NCBI GenBank assembly: GCA_000212915.1 | Contig: CM001167.1 | Coordinates: forward strand, 235,780 to 299,779 | DNA: 64,000 bases | Reading direction: 5' to 3' | Origin: Bacteroides coprosuis DSM 18011 | Lineage (GTDB): Bacteria > Bacteroidota > Bacteroidia > Bacteroidales > Bacteroidaceae | In this document: positions 39,416 through 48,594 of the stretch, piece by piece | Layout: each line of letters opens with the position of its first letter | Numbering within the stretch: position 1 is the first letter of the stretch | Translations under genes and position numbers: made by a program | Notes under the pieces: model-generated | What the model was told of the DNA's origin: nothing | What the model saw: the letters and a program-made list of their open reading frames with translations, nothing else | The model's database searches: none

Positions 39416-40237
39416 CTATAGTTTATATACAATATCTCTAACGTAAGCTGCCCATTCCTTTGGCGATTTACTTTTATCAAAAGTCTCCCATGGGATAGGC
39501 TTACCTATCGTCACCGTAAATGTTTTATGTCTATTCTTAAACATTTCATCTGCAAGATATAACATTGCTATATTAAACTTAATTCCAAGCCATTTACAAA
39601 CTTTAGATAAGTTATAAAAGAAGTCGGAGTTCCTACCCTCAAAATGAATAGGAACTACATCTCTCTTTGTTTGGACACTCTTAACAATAAATGTCTTCTT
39701 CCATTCTAGATCTTGAATTTTGCCATCAATACGTCTAGAACAAAGACCAGCAGGGAACATAATTAATTGATTATCCGACTTAAAACCAGCATCAACCATT
39801 TGAGGGAAACTTCTAGCCTGATTACCTGTCTTATTTATAGGAATAAACAAAGGAGCTAATCCTTGCACATTCATTAATAGATCATTCACCAAATACTTTA
39901 CTTTTCCATCATATTGCTTTCCCAGTATATAGCCTAGAGCAAGTCCATCTTGTCCACCCAAAGGGTGATTAGATACGAATGTATACAATCCATCTTTTGG
40001 CAAATTATCTTCTCCTTTAATGACTAAATGCGTATCCAAAAACTCTAGTGAAGCCTCTAAAAAGGGAACTCCATATTTTCCTTTAGCTGTTGTTGATAAA
40101 AGTACATTTAGATCATCTTGATGAGTTATTTTTTTTAAATATTGGATTATAAATTTAGGTATAAACCTATAATACTTAGGCATTTTATCCTTAAGTATTT
40201 GATCGATATCTAATAAAAATAAATCTTTATCTGCCAT
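39416..40237 (-). CDS. PlsC-type O-acyltransferase, GlsA-like
   Basis: 273 residues of the glycerolipid acyltransferase superfamily. The catalytic motif appears as SNHPLGGQDG, with five residues between His and Asp instead of the usual four; the downstream block is MFPAGLCSRR. This variant is seen in the OlsA/GlsA-like branch. It would O-acylate the lipid made by the GNAT partner. First gene of the two-gene unit, with a candidate -7 element at 40262-40269. Confidence 0.8.
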   Translation of the reverse strand: MADKDLFLLDIDQILKDKMPKYYRFIPKFIIQYLKKITHQDDLNVLLSTTAKGKYGVPFLEASLEFLDTHLVIKGEDNLPKDGLYTFVSNHPLGGQDGLALGYILGKQYDGKVKYLVNDLLMNVQGLAPLFIPINKTGNQARSFPQMVDAGFKSDNQLIMFPAGLCSRRIDGKIQDLEWKKTFIVKSVQTKRDVVPIHFEGRNSDFFYNLSKVCKWLGIKFNIAMLYLADEMFKNRHKTFTVTIGKPIPWETFDKSKSPKEWAAYVRDIVYKL

Positions 40238-40261
40238 GATTTCACAAATGAATAATTAGCA

Positions 40262-40269
40262 CAAATTTA
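40262..40269 (-). promoter_or_regulatory. Candidate -7 element of the glsA-glsB-like unit
   Basis: Minus-strand TAAATTTG fits TAnnTTTG, 25 nt before the start codon at 40237. The -33 region shows only a partial match at shifted spacing. Confidence 0.42.
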
Positions 40270-40530
40270 GCTTATCTTTTTAGAACTCTACAACATTTTA
40301 AAAAAAATGTACGATACAAGTGTAAACGAAAGTAAATATAAATCATGAATTAAGACAATTATAACCGCTAATATTTTACATTTAATTACTTTGACATTTC
40401 CTAAATTAGAGAATAGTCGTTTTTATTTCAAAACTATTTCTAACATTCGTCACTAGTCTTTTCTCTATTTTTTACACTTATCTAAGAGTTTTAATAGAGC
40501 ATAAAGTATATACTAAAAATATTCAATTAA
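40270..40530. other. AT-rich upstream region of the dcw cluster
   Basis: No gene, tRNA or strong hairpin seen. The dcw promoter should lie here or next to the TGGGG repeats, but I find no full TTTG-N19-TAnnTTTG match on the plus strand; TATCTTTT near 40273 is a near miss to the -7 element. Confidence 0.4.
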
Positions 40531-40535
40531 AAAAG

Positions 40536-40550
40536 TGGGGAATTGTGGGG
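40536..40550 (+). promoter_or_regulatory. Candidate MraZ operator (TGGGG direct repeats)
   Basis: Two TGGGG units at 40536-40540 and 40546-40550 start exactly 10 bp apart, the pattern of MraZ boxes (TGGGN units spaced by 5 nt) known from E. coli and mycoplasmas. They lie 53 nt before the mraZ start codon. They stand out because the surrounding sequence is almost pure A/T. Autoregulation of the dcw cluster by MraZ is the likely role. Confidence 0.72.
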
Positions 40551-40602
40551 AAATATGTAATTTTACATTAAAACTAATAATCACATATAATAAGGTATCA
40601 AA

Positions 40603-41061
40603 TTGCATTTTTTTGGGAACATAGAAGCTAAAATAGATAGTAAAGGAAGATTCTTTATTCCTGTACTATTTAGGAAAATACTTCTTGAAAAAGCAGAGGA
40701 GAAGATAATGCTATGCAAAAATCTATATCAACCCTGCTTAGTTTTAACCCCAATGACAGTGTGGAACACAGAATTAAATGAGCTAAAAAGCAAATTAAAC
40801 AAGTGGAATCCTCAACATCAATTGATATTACGACAATATGTAAGTGATGTCGAAATTTTAAATATAGATACTAATGGCCGTATATTATTACCCAAACGCT
40901 ATCAAGAATTAGCCAATATAAATAATGATATACGACTCATTGGTATGGATGACAAAATAGAAATCTGGGCTAAAGAACTCACAAATGCACCTTTTATGGA
41001 TCCAGAGGAATTTAGCGCAAATCTATTTCAAATAATGAATGATAATGACAGACATGAATAA
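40603..41061 (+). CDS. mraZ: Transcriptional regulator MraZ
   Basis: 152 residues with two SpoVT/AbrB-like halves (GNIEAKIDSKGRFFIPVLFR and NIDTNGRILLPKRYQELA). It starts at TTG: an in-frame stop lies 12 nt upstream and the next ATG would remove the first repeat. MraZ is a ring-forming DNA-binding protein that controls the dcw cluster. First gene of the cluster; its end overlaps rsmH. Confidence 0.94.
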   Translation: MHFFGNIEAKIDSKGRFFIPVLFRKILLEKAEEKIMLCKNLYQPCLVLTPMTVWNTELNELKSKLNKWNPQHQLILRQYVSDVEILNIDTNGRILLPKRYQELANINNDIRLIGMDDKIEIWAKELTNAPFMDPEEFSANLFQIMNDNDRHE

Positions 41062-41962
41062 ACAACCCTATCATATACCTGTTCTTTTAAATGAAAGTAT
41101 TAATGGACTAAATATAGATCCTCAGGGAATTTATGTGGATGTAACTTTTGGTGGAGGTGGGCACTCCAAAGAAATTTTAAGTCACTTAGCACCTACAGGT
41201 CACTTATTCTCGTTTGATCAAGACAAAGATGCTGAGAAAAACAGCTTTCAAGATAGTAGATTTACCTTTGTGAGGTCTAACTTCCGCTATATTAAAAATT
41301 TCCTTCAATATTACCATGTTACTGAAGTAAGTGGAATCCTTGCAGATTTAGGTGTTTCCTCACATCACTTTGATGAAAGTGAACGAGGATTTTCTTTCCG
41401 ATTCGATGCTGACTTGGATATGAGAATGAATACCCGTGCATCTAAAACGGCAGCTGATATAGTGAACAACTATAGCCAAGAACAATTAGCAGATGTTTTC
41501 TACCTTTATGGAGAGCTAAAAAACAGTAGAAGGATTGCGTCGAAAATTGTTAAATATAGAGCAGAGAACCCTATTAAAACTATAGCCCAATTCATAGAGG
41601 TTATTACACCTCTTTTTGGACCACAAAGACAAAAAAAGGATTTTGCCAAAGTGTTCCAAGCACTAAGGATTGAAGTTAATGAAGAAATGGAAGCTCTACG
41701 AGAGATGCTCATATCAGCAATTGGACTTTTAAAACCAGGAGGAAGACTCGCTGTAATTACATACCATTCCCTAGAGGATCGAATGGTGAAAAACTTATTT
41801 AAAACTGGAAACATTGAGGGTAAGTTGAATAAAGACTTTTATGGAAAGATTATTTCTCCAATAAAGGCAATTAATAATAAGGTAATTATACCTACAGATC
41901 AAGAACAAGAGCTTAATCCACGTTCTCGAAGTGCTAAATTAAGAATAGCTGAAAAACTTTAA
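41054..41962 (+). CDS. rsmH: 16S rRNA (cytosine(1402)-N(4))-methyltransferase
   Basis: 302 residues from the ATG at 41054, which overlaps the mraZ stop; two further ATGs upstream at 41039 and 41045 are possible. The SAM-binding motif is VDVTFGGGGHSKEIL, with ADLGVSSHHFDESERGFSFR and the C-terminal PRSRSAKLRIAEK. It modifies C1402 in the 30S P site. Usual second gene of the dcw cluster. Confidence 0.96.
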   Translation: MNKQPYHIPVLLNESINGLNIDPQGIYVDVTFGGGGHSKEILSHLAPTGHLFSFDQDKDAEKNSFQDSRFTFVRSNFRYIKNFLQYYHVTEVSGILADLGVSSHHFDESERGFSFRFDADLDMRMNTRASKTAADIVNNYSQEQLADVFYLYGELKNSRRIASKIVKYRAENPIKTIAQFIEVITPLFGPQRQKKDFAKVFQALRIEVNEEMEALREMLISAIGLLKPGGRLAVITYHSLEDRMVKNLFKTGNIEGKLNKDFYGKIISPIKAINNKVIIPTDQEQELNPRSRSAKLRIAEKL

Positions 41963-41966
41963 GAAT

Positions 41967-42332
41967 ATGAAAGATCCAAACCTAAACACCAATACAAACG
42001 AAGAGCCAAAATCTGCGAAAAAAAAACTTGGGTTTATCCGTATTTTAAGAGGAGATATATTGGTACAAGAAATAATCTTAAAGAATATTCCATTTATCGT
42101 ATTACTTGTAGTAATCGCAATCTTTTATGTCAGTAATAGATATCAATATCAACAGTTACTGATTGAAAAGAATAAACTAGAGGTAACTCTAAAAGATTCA
42201 AAGTTTAGAGCACTTACACGTACAGCTGATTTAATGGATAAAAGTCGACAATCCAAAATAGAAGAGCATATCACTCGAAAAGGAAGTGAATTAGAAATTC
42301 CGACAAATCCACCCTATATTATAAAAAAATAA
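41967..42332 (+). CDS. FtsL-like division protein
   Basis: 121 residues with a basic cytoplasmic N terminus (about 1-38), one membrane helix (about 40-58) and a short coiled-coil periplasmic segment. Size, topology and position between rsmH and the transpeptidase gene fit the divergent FtsL proteins of Bacteroidota. It would join FtsQ and FtsW/FtsI in the divisome. Sequence similarity to E. coli FtsL is not expected to be visible. Confidence 0.82.
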   Translation: MKDPNLNTNTNEEPKSAKKKLGFIRILRGDILVQEIILKNIPFIVLLVVIAIFYVSNRYQYQQLLIEKNKLEVTLKDSKFRALTRTADLMDKSRQSKIEEHITRKGSELEIPTNPPYIIKK

Positions 42333-42352
42333 TTACTTATTTAATTTACACC

Positions 42353-44494
42353 GTGGCTATTAAAAAAAATGACATACTAAATCGATACTTTTTTATTGTT
42401 TTACTTCTTGCCCTTTGTGCTGGTGGCATAGTAGTAAAGGCTGGAGTAACTATGTTTTTTGAAAAAGACTATTGGATAGAAGCCAAAAAAAACTACGAAA
42501 AAGAGAATGTTATTATACCTGCCACTAGAGGTAAGATTTTTTCAAGTGATGGGAAGTTACTAGCAAGTTCACTTCCTCAATATAGACTATTCATGGATTA
42601 TAAGTTTAACCATGAAATTAAAGAAAAGGGAATAAAAGATAGTATAACATACATCTGTAAAGGTTTACACAAAATTTTACCAACTCATTCAGAAAGCTTT
42701 TTTAGAAATCAACTGATCAAGGGGCTTAATGCTAAAAATAAAAGTGCGCATGCTTCTCTATATCCCTATCGAGTGAGCTATCTTCAATACAAAGATATTA
42801 CAGAATTACCAGTATTTAATAAAGGAGCCAATAAAAGTGGGCTACATGTTACAGAGTCCAACTACAGAGAAAAACCTTTTGGTACTCTAGCTTCCCGAAC
42901 TATTGGTAGCTTATACCTTGATATGGCTAAAGGGGCTAAAAATGGTCTCGAGAAATCTTTTGACGATGTGTTAAGAGGTAAAGATGGGTTGGGGCATCGA
43001 ATCAAAGTTAAAAACAAATACCTATCTATACTCGATGAAAAGCCAATTCATGGGGATGATATTATTACCACCCTCAATGTCGATATGCAAGATATTAGTG
43101 AAAAAGCACTAGTGGATATGCTCAAAGAAGTAAATGGCGTACTTGGTATTGCAATAGTAATGGAGGTAGAAACAGGAGATATTAAGGCTATTGTGAATAT
43201 GTCAAGAGGAAGCGATGGCATATACCGCGAAGAAAAGAATAACGCTGTTATCGACTTATTTGAACCTGGCTCTACATTTAAAACTGTTTCTATCTTAACA
43301 GCTTTAAATGATGGCAAAATAACAAGAGATTATAAGCAATATTTAGGTGATGGAACCTATAATATGCATGGAAAACTAATAAGAGATTGGAACTGGAGAA
43401 ATGGTGGTTTCAAGGAGGAACAGAAGTATCAAAATATTGATGAAATTATGATGAACTCATCAAATATTGGTGTGGGAGTAACTATTGAAGAATGTTATGC
43501 AACTAATAAACAGCAGTATATTGATGGTATAAGAAAAATGATAGGAATGAAGCTCGACTTACAGTTGGAAGGTGTAGCAGAACCAGTTATAAGAAATACA
43601 GATGATCAAGGATTTTCCAAATTATCCTTACCGTGGATGAGTTTTGGCTATGAAACCCTCATTCCCCCTATCAATATGGCTACCTTTTATAATGCAGTCG
43701 CTAATAATGGGAAAATGGTTAAACCTAGATTTGTGCAAGCTGTAAGCCGTGATGGATCAATAATAAAAAAATATCCTGTTGAAGTTTTAAACTCTAGTAT
43801 AGCCTCATCAGGTGCTATAAAAGATATTCAAGAGATACTTGAAAGAGTTGTAAGTGAAGGTACTGGTAAGAGAGCTGGATCAGAACAATTTAAAGTGGCT
43901 GGAAAAACAGGTACTGCACAGCTATCTCAAGGATCTGGTGGCTATCAGGGTGGTGGAATGCAACATCTACTGAGTTTTTGTGGGTATTTCCCCGCTGATA
44001 AGCCTAAATATACAATATTAGTCAATATTAAATCTGCCCGTGGTGGTGGTGGTGGTGGTGGTAGAGAGTGTGCCATCGTCTTCAACAAAATAGCAGAGAG
44101 AATATATGCTATGAATCTAAAGCAATATTATAATGTAACCTCGGCAATAGACTCTATTAACCCCCCTGCTCCTATCGTAAAAAAAGGATTAGCTCAAAAA
44201 AGTATATCTGTTTTTAAAGAGCTGGGAATTCATTATGATACAGATTCATACAATAAAGAAAACAAATGGAGTTCATTTGATACTCTAGAAAATAAAATTC
44301 AAGTAACAGATGCTAATATCTCAACTAAGGTCGTTCCCTCTGTATATGGAATGGGCGCCCGAGACGCAATCTTTGCGTTAGAATCTGTAGGCTTAAATGT
44401 AAGAGTTGCAGGTCGTGGCAAGGTATACCGTCAATCGATTCCAAACGGCTCGAATATCAGACCAGGAGCAACCATCACAGTAGAATTACGATAA
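42353..44494 (+). CDS. ftsI: Division transpeptidase FtsI (PBP2B/PBP3-like) with C-terminal PASTA domain
   Basis: 713 residues starting at GTG, 20 nt after the ftsL-like gene. One N-terminal membrane helix (about 12-30), a dimer domain, then the transpeptidase with S307-T-F-K310, S369-S-N371 and K518-T-G520. A PASTA-like domain occupies about 650-713 (VVPSVYGMGARDAIFALESV). It cross-links septal peptidoglycan. A run of seven glycines (564-570), encoded by seven identical GGT codons, lies in the late transpeptidase domain and looks unusual. Confidence 0.95.
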   Translation: MAIKKNDILNRYFFIVLLLALCAGGIVVKAGVTMFFEKDYWIEAKKNYEKENVIIPATRGKIFSSDGKLLASSLPQYRLFMDYKFNHEIKEKGIKDSITYICKGLHKILPTHSESFFRNQLIKGLNAKNKSAHASLYPYRVSYLQYKDITELPVFNKGANKSGLHVTESNYREKPFGTLASRTIGSLYLDMAKGAKNGLEKSFDDVLRGKDGLGHRIKVKNKYLSILDEKPIHGDDIITTLNVDMQDISEKALVDMLKEVNGVLGIAIVMEVETGDIKAIVNMSRGSDGIYREEKNNAVIDLFEPGSTFKTVSILTALNDGKITRDYKQYLGDGTYNMHGKLIRDWNWRNGGFKEEQKYQNIDEIMMNSSNIGVGVTIEECYATNKQQYIDGIRKMIGMKLDLQLEGVAEPVIRNTDDQGFSKLSLPWMSFGYETLIPPINMATFYNAVANNGKMVKPRFVQAVSRDGSIIKKYPVEVLNSSIASSGAIKDIQEILERVVSEGTGKRAGSEQFKVAGKTGTAQLSQGSGGYQGGGMQHLLSFCGYFPADKPKYTILVNIKSARGGGGGGGRECAIVFNKIAERIYAMNLKQYYNVTSAIDSINPPAPIVKKGLAQKSISVFKELGIHYDTDSYNKENKWSSFDTLENKIQVTDANISTKVVPSVYGMGARDAIFALESVGLNVRVAGRGKVYRQSIPNGSNIRPGATITVELR
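44042..44062 (+). repeat. (GGT)7 trinucleotide repeat inside ftsI
   Basis: Seven perfect GGT units encode Gly564-Gly570 of the transpeptidase. Slippage would add or remove glycines without breaking the frame. Confidence 0.9.
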
Positions 44495-44509
44495 CAAAAA
44501 CCTTCAATT

Positions 44510-45970
44510 ATGGTAATAGAGAACTTAATCAAAGGAATTGAGACTAAAAAAATAATTGGCCCAGTTCAAAATGACATCATAGATATACAAATCGACTCAA
44601 GAGGAGTAAAAAAACAGAGTTTATTTGCTGCCCTAAGAGGAACTCAAGTAGATGGTCATCAATATATAAATCAAGCTATCAAACAAGGTGCTGTAGCTAT
44701 ATTGTGTGAGGATTTACCAGAACAAAAAAACAAGGATATCACTTACATACAAGTACCCCATTCTGAGGCTGCTTTAGGTATTTTAGCTTCTACTTTTTAT
44801 GACAATCCGTCTTCAAAGCTTAAGCTTGTAGGAGTCACAGGTACAAATGGGAAAACTACTGTTGCAACTATTCTTTACAAGACTTTTAAGAAACTAGGCT
44901 ATAAGGCTGGCTTATTATCAACAGTATGCAACTATATTGATGATGAAGCTTTAGAAACCACTCATACCACACCTGATGCGGTAACTATCAACAAACTCTT
45001 GCATGATATGGTACTCAGAGGATGTGACTATGCTTTTATGGAGGTCAGTTCTCATGCAATTGATCAAAAAAGGATTTCAGGACTAAAGTTCGCTGGTGGA
45101 ATTTTCACAAACTTAACTCGTGACCATTTAGACTATCATAAAACAATAGCCAATTATATTAAAGCGAAGAAAGAGTTTTTCGACAATCTTCCTAAAAATG
45201 CTTTTAGCTTAGTCAATCTAGATGATAAGAATGGTATGGTAATGGTACAAAACACCAAGTCCGCCATCCACACATATTCTCTTAGAAGTTTATGCGATTT
45301 TAAAGCTAGAGTCATTGAATCACATTTTAATGGAATGATTCTCGAAATAAACAACACAGATGTAGTAGTGCAGTTTACAGGTAAATTCAATGTTTATAAC
45401 CTTCTTGCAGTTTACGGAACAGCTTGTTTATTAGGGCAAAAAGCCGATGAAGTTTTAATTGCTATCAGTACACTTAAATCTGTATCAGGAAGATTTGAAA
45501 CATTACAAGCTCCCAAGGGATATACCGTTATTGTAGATTATGCACATACTCCTGATGCTTTAACAAATGTACTGACCACCATACATGATATTCTTGATGG
45601 TAAAGGAAAAGTAATAACAGTTGTAGGAGCTGGAGGGAACAGAGACAAAGGCAAGAGGCCCTTAATGGCAAAAGAGTCCATAAAAAACAGCGATACAGTA
45701 ATTATAACCTCAGATAATCCTCGTTTTGAAGATCCTCAAGAGATAATAAAAGATATGCTTGATGGTTTAAACACAGAAGAGAAGCAAAATGTATTAACGA
45801 TTGAAAACCGCAGAGATGCAATTAAGACAGCATGTATGCTAGCAAAAACCAACGACGTTATCCTTATTGCAGGAAAAGGACATGAGACTTATCAAAATAT
45901 TCAAGGAGTCAAACATCATTTTGACGACAAGGAAGAAGTTCGTAATATTTTTCAAACACAACAAATTTAA
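44510..45970 (+). CDS. murE: UDP-MurNAc-L-Ala-D-Glu:meso-diaminopimelate ligase
   Basis: 486 residues with the ATP loop [12 protein letters not shown] and the amino-acid selecting motif DNPR ([12 protein letters not shown]). DNPR marks enzymes that add meso-diaminopimelate rather than lysine, so the wall peptide is of the DAP type. A KGHETYQ segment near the end is also typical. It acts in the cytoplasm and follows ftsI by 15 nt. Confidence 0.96.
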   Translation: MVIENLIKGIETKKIIGPVQNDIIDIQIDSRGVKKQSLFAALRGTQVDGHQYINQAIKQGAVAILCEDLPEQKNKDITYIQVPHSEAALGILASTFYDNPSSKLKLVGVTGTNGKTTVATILYKTFKKLGYKAGLLSTVCNYIDDEALETTHTTPDAVTINKLLHDMVLRGCDYAFMEVSSHAIDQKRISGLKFAGGIFTNLTRDHLDYHKTIANYIKAKKEFFDNLPKNAFSLVNLDDKNGMVMVQNTKSAIHTYSLRSLCDFKARVIESHFNGMILEINNTDVVVQFTGKFNVYNLLAVYGTACLLGQKADEVLIAISTLKSVSGRFETLQAPKGYTVIVDYAHTPDALTNVLTTIHDILDGKGKVITVVGAGGNRDKGKRPLMAKESIKNSDTVIITSDNPRFEDPQEIIKDMLDGLNTEEKQNVLTIENRRDAIKTACMLAKTNDVILIAGKGHETYQNIQGVKHHFDDKEEVRNIFQTQQI

Positions 45971-45996
45971 GAACAAGATAAAAGAAAGAAAAGACT

Positions 45997-47265
45997 ATGC
46001 TATACTACCTATTTGAATGGTTAGAAAAATATAATTTCCCAGGAGCTGGAATGTTTGGTTACACATCATTCCGAGCTATTGCTACAATAATTTTAGCACT
46101 ACTTATCTCAACAATATTTGGTGACAAGTTTATTGATAGACTAAAACTTAAACAGATTACAGAAATACAAAGAGATGCTAGTATTGATCCTTTTGGTGTC
46201 AACAAGACAGGCGTTCCTAGCATGGGTGGTGTAATAATAATAATATCTATTCTTATTCCCTGTTTGCTTTTAGGCAAACTCCATAATACGTATATGATCT
46301 TAATGCTTATAACAACTATTTGGCTAGGAGTTATAGGCTTTGCAGATGACTACATCAAGGTTTTCAAAAAGAATAAAGAAGGACTTAGAGGTAAATTTAA
46401 GATCTTAGGACAAGTTGGTTTAGGCTTAATTGTAGGATTAACTGTATATCTTAGCCCAGATGTTGTTATTCGTGAAAACATGGAGGTAGAGATGCCTGGG
46501 CATGAAACAGAAATAGTTCATACAACCAAGAACATAAAATCAACGCAAACAACAATTCCATTTTTCAAAAACAACAATCTAGACTATGCTGATGTAGTAG
46601 GCTTCTTTGGACAACATAAACAAAAAGCAGGATGGGTTCTTTTTGTATTAGTTACAATTTTTGTCGTAGCCGCAGTATCTAATGGTGCGAACCTAAATGA
46701 TGGCATGGATGGAATGGCTGCTGGCAACTCTGCTATAATTGGTGTTGCATTAGGGATTTTAGCCTACCTCGGTAGTCATGCAGAGTTTGCAAGCTACCTA
46801 AATATTATGTTTATACCAGGCAGTGAGGAACTGGTAATCTTCATTTGTGCATTTGTAGGAGCATTAATCGGATTTCTATGGTATAATGCCTACCCGGCTC
46901 AAGTATTTATGGGAGATACAGGAAGTCTTACAATAGGTGGTATAATTGCCGTATTTGCTATCATTATCCGTAAAGAGTTATTAATACCTATTCTATGTGG
47001 AGTGTTTTTAGTAGAAAATCTATCTGTAATTCTTCAAGTTCGCTACTACAAATTAGGAAAGAAAAAAGGCAAGAAACAAAGAATATTTAAAAGGACTCCT
47101 ATACATGATCATTTTAGGACAACAAAAGCTCAATTAGATCCTGAATGTAGCTATATGTTTACTAAGCCAAAAAATGTATTCCACGAATCCAAAATTACTG
47201 TCCGCTTCTGGATTATAACTATCCTCTTAGCAGCAGTAACTATCATTACTTTAAAAATTAGATAA
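45997..47265 (+). CDS. mraY: Phospho-N-acetylmuramoyl-pentapeptide-transferase
   Basis: 422 residues with about ten membrane helices. Active-site segments are GFADDYIKVFKKNKEGL, NLNDGMDGMAAGNS, FMGDTGSLTIGG and the histidine-rich RTPIHDHFR. A longer loop at about 155-205 is usual for Bacteroidota MraY. It makes lipid I from UDP-MurNAc-pentapeptide and undecaprenyl phosphate. It lies between murE and murD. Confidence 0.97.
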   Translation: MLYYLFEWLEKYNFPGAGMFGYTSFRAIATIILALLISTIFGDKFIDRLKLKQITEIQRDASIDPFGVNKTGVPSMGGVIIIISILIPCLLLGKLHNTYMILMLITTIWLGVIGFADDYIKVFKKNKEGLRGKFKILGQVGLGLIVGLTVYLSPDVVIRENMEVEMPGHETEIVHTTKNIKSTQTTIPFFKNNNLDYADVVGFFGQHKQKAGWVLFVLVTIFVVAAVSNGANLNDGMDGMAAGNSAIIGVALGILAYLGSHAEFASYLNIMFIPGSEELVIFICAFVGALIGFLWYNAYPAQVFMGDTGSLTIGGIIAVFAIIIRKELLIPILCGVFLVENLSVILQVRYYKLGKKKGKKQRIFKRTPIHDHFRTTKAQLDPECSYMFTKPKNVFHESKITVRFWIITILLAAVTIITLKIR

Positions 47266-47266
47266 A

Positions 47267-48592
47267 ATGACCAGAAGGATAGTTATTCTAGGAGCAGGAG
47301 AAAGTGGCACGGGTGCCGCCATCTTGGCAAAGAGCAAAGGTTTTGAAACTTTTGTTTCAGATTCGTCATCAATAAAAAACAACTACAAAGACGAACTGAA
47401 CAAATATAATATTGAATGGGAAGAAGGTACTCATTCTATCAACAGAATTCTCAATGCTAATGAGATTATTAAAAGCCCTGGGATTCCAGACACAGCACCC
47501 ATCATCCAACAAGTTAAAGATAAAGATATACCTGTCATTTCGGAAATAGAGTTTGCTGGTAGATATTCAAATGCAAAAATGATTTGTATTACGGGTTCTA
47601 ATGGTAAAACCACAACAACTAGCTTACTATACCACATGTTTCATAAAGCAGGAAAAAATGTTGGCTTAGCTGGAAATATAGGGAAGAGTTTAGCAAGACA
47701 GGTAGCTGAAGAAAACCATGAGTTTTATATCATTGAACTTAGCTCCTTTCAACTTGATAATATGTACAACTTCAAAGCAGACATTGCTATCCTACTTAAT
47801 ATCACTCCTGATCATCTGGATAGATATGATAATTGCATGGATAAGTATATTGATGCAAAGTTTCGTATTATACAAAATCAAACTGATAAAGATCATTTTA
47901 TCTATTGGTCAGATGATCCTATACTTAAAGAACAAATAAATCATAGAACTATCCATGCTACAAAGAATCCTTTTAGTGTTGAGCATTCTGACTTCACATA
48001 CAAATTAGGCAACAAGATAATCCTTGATGGTGGTAACTTAAGCATTGATAAAGAATTTGTTAAATTATCAGGTGTACACAATCTATACAATACAATGGCA
48101 GCTATTACAGCTGCGTATTTATCCAAACTCTCTCCTATGGAAATAGAACAAGGACTGAATTCTTTTAATGGAGTAGAGCATAGATTAGAATATGTTGACA
48201 CGATACATGGGGTTAGGTTTATAAATGATTCAAAAGCCACAAATGTGGACTCTTGTTGGTATGCTTTACAAGCTATGCATAACAGTACCATATTAATTCT
48301 TGGAGGAAAAGATAAGGGTAATGATTACAATAAAATTACTCCTCTCATAAAGGAAAAATGTACAGGTCTTGTATTTCTTGGAGCAAATAATACCAAACTA
48401 CATCAATTTTTTGATGGCTTCAATATTCCCATTGAAGATACTAATAATATGACAGATGCGGTAGTAAAAGCAAAGGGCTTAGCAAAAAGTGGAGACACTG
48501 TTCTACTCAGTCCATGTTGTGCATCTTTTGATTTATTTACTAGCTATGAAAATAGAGGGGAGCTATTTAAACAATCTGTTAAATCACTATAA
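47267..48592 (+). CDS. murD: UDP-N-acetylmuramoyl-L-alanine:D-glutamate ligase
   Basis: 441 residues: N-terminal Rossmann-like domain (RRIVILGAGESGTGAAILAK), ATP loop ITGSNGKTTTTSL, central NITPDHLDRYD and a C-terminal domain with LLSPCCASFD. It adds D-glutamate to UDP-MurNAc-L-Ala. It starts 1 nt after mraY. Confidence 0.97.
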   Translation: MTRRIVILGAGESGTGAAILAKSKGFETFVSDSSSIKNNYKDELNKYNIEWEEGTHSINRILNANEIIKSPGIPDTAPIIQQVKDKDIPVISEIEFAGRYSNAKMICITGSNGKTTTTSLLYHMFHKAGKNVGLAGNIGKSLARQVAEENHEFYIIELSSFQLDNMYNFKADIAILLNITPDHLDRYDNCMDKYIDAKFRIIQNQTDKDHFIYWSDDPILKEQINHRTIHATKNPFSVEHSDFTYKLGNKIILDGGNLSIDKEFVKLSGVHNLYNTMAAITAAYLSKLSPMEIEQGLNSFNGVEHRLEYVDTIHGVRFINDSKATNVDSCWYALQAMHNSTILILGGKDKGNDYNKITPLIKEKCTGLVFLGANNTKLHQFFDGFNIPIEDTNNMTDAVVKAKGLAKSGDTVLLSPCCASFDLFTSYENRGELFKQSVKSL

Positions 48593-48594
48593 TT

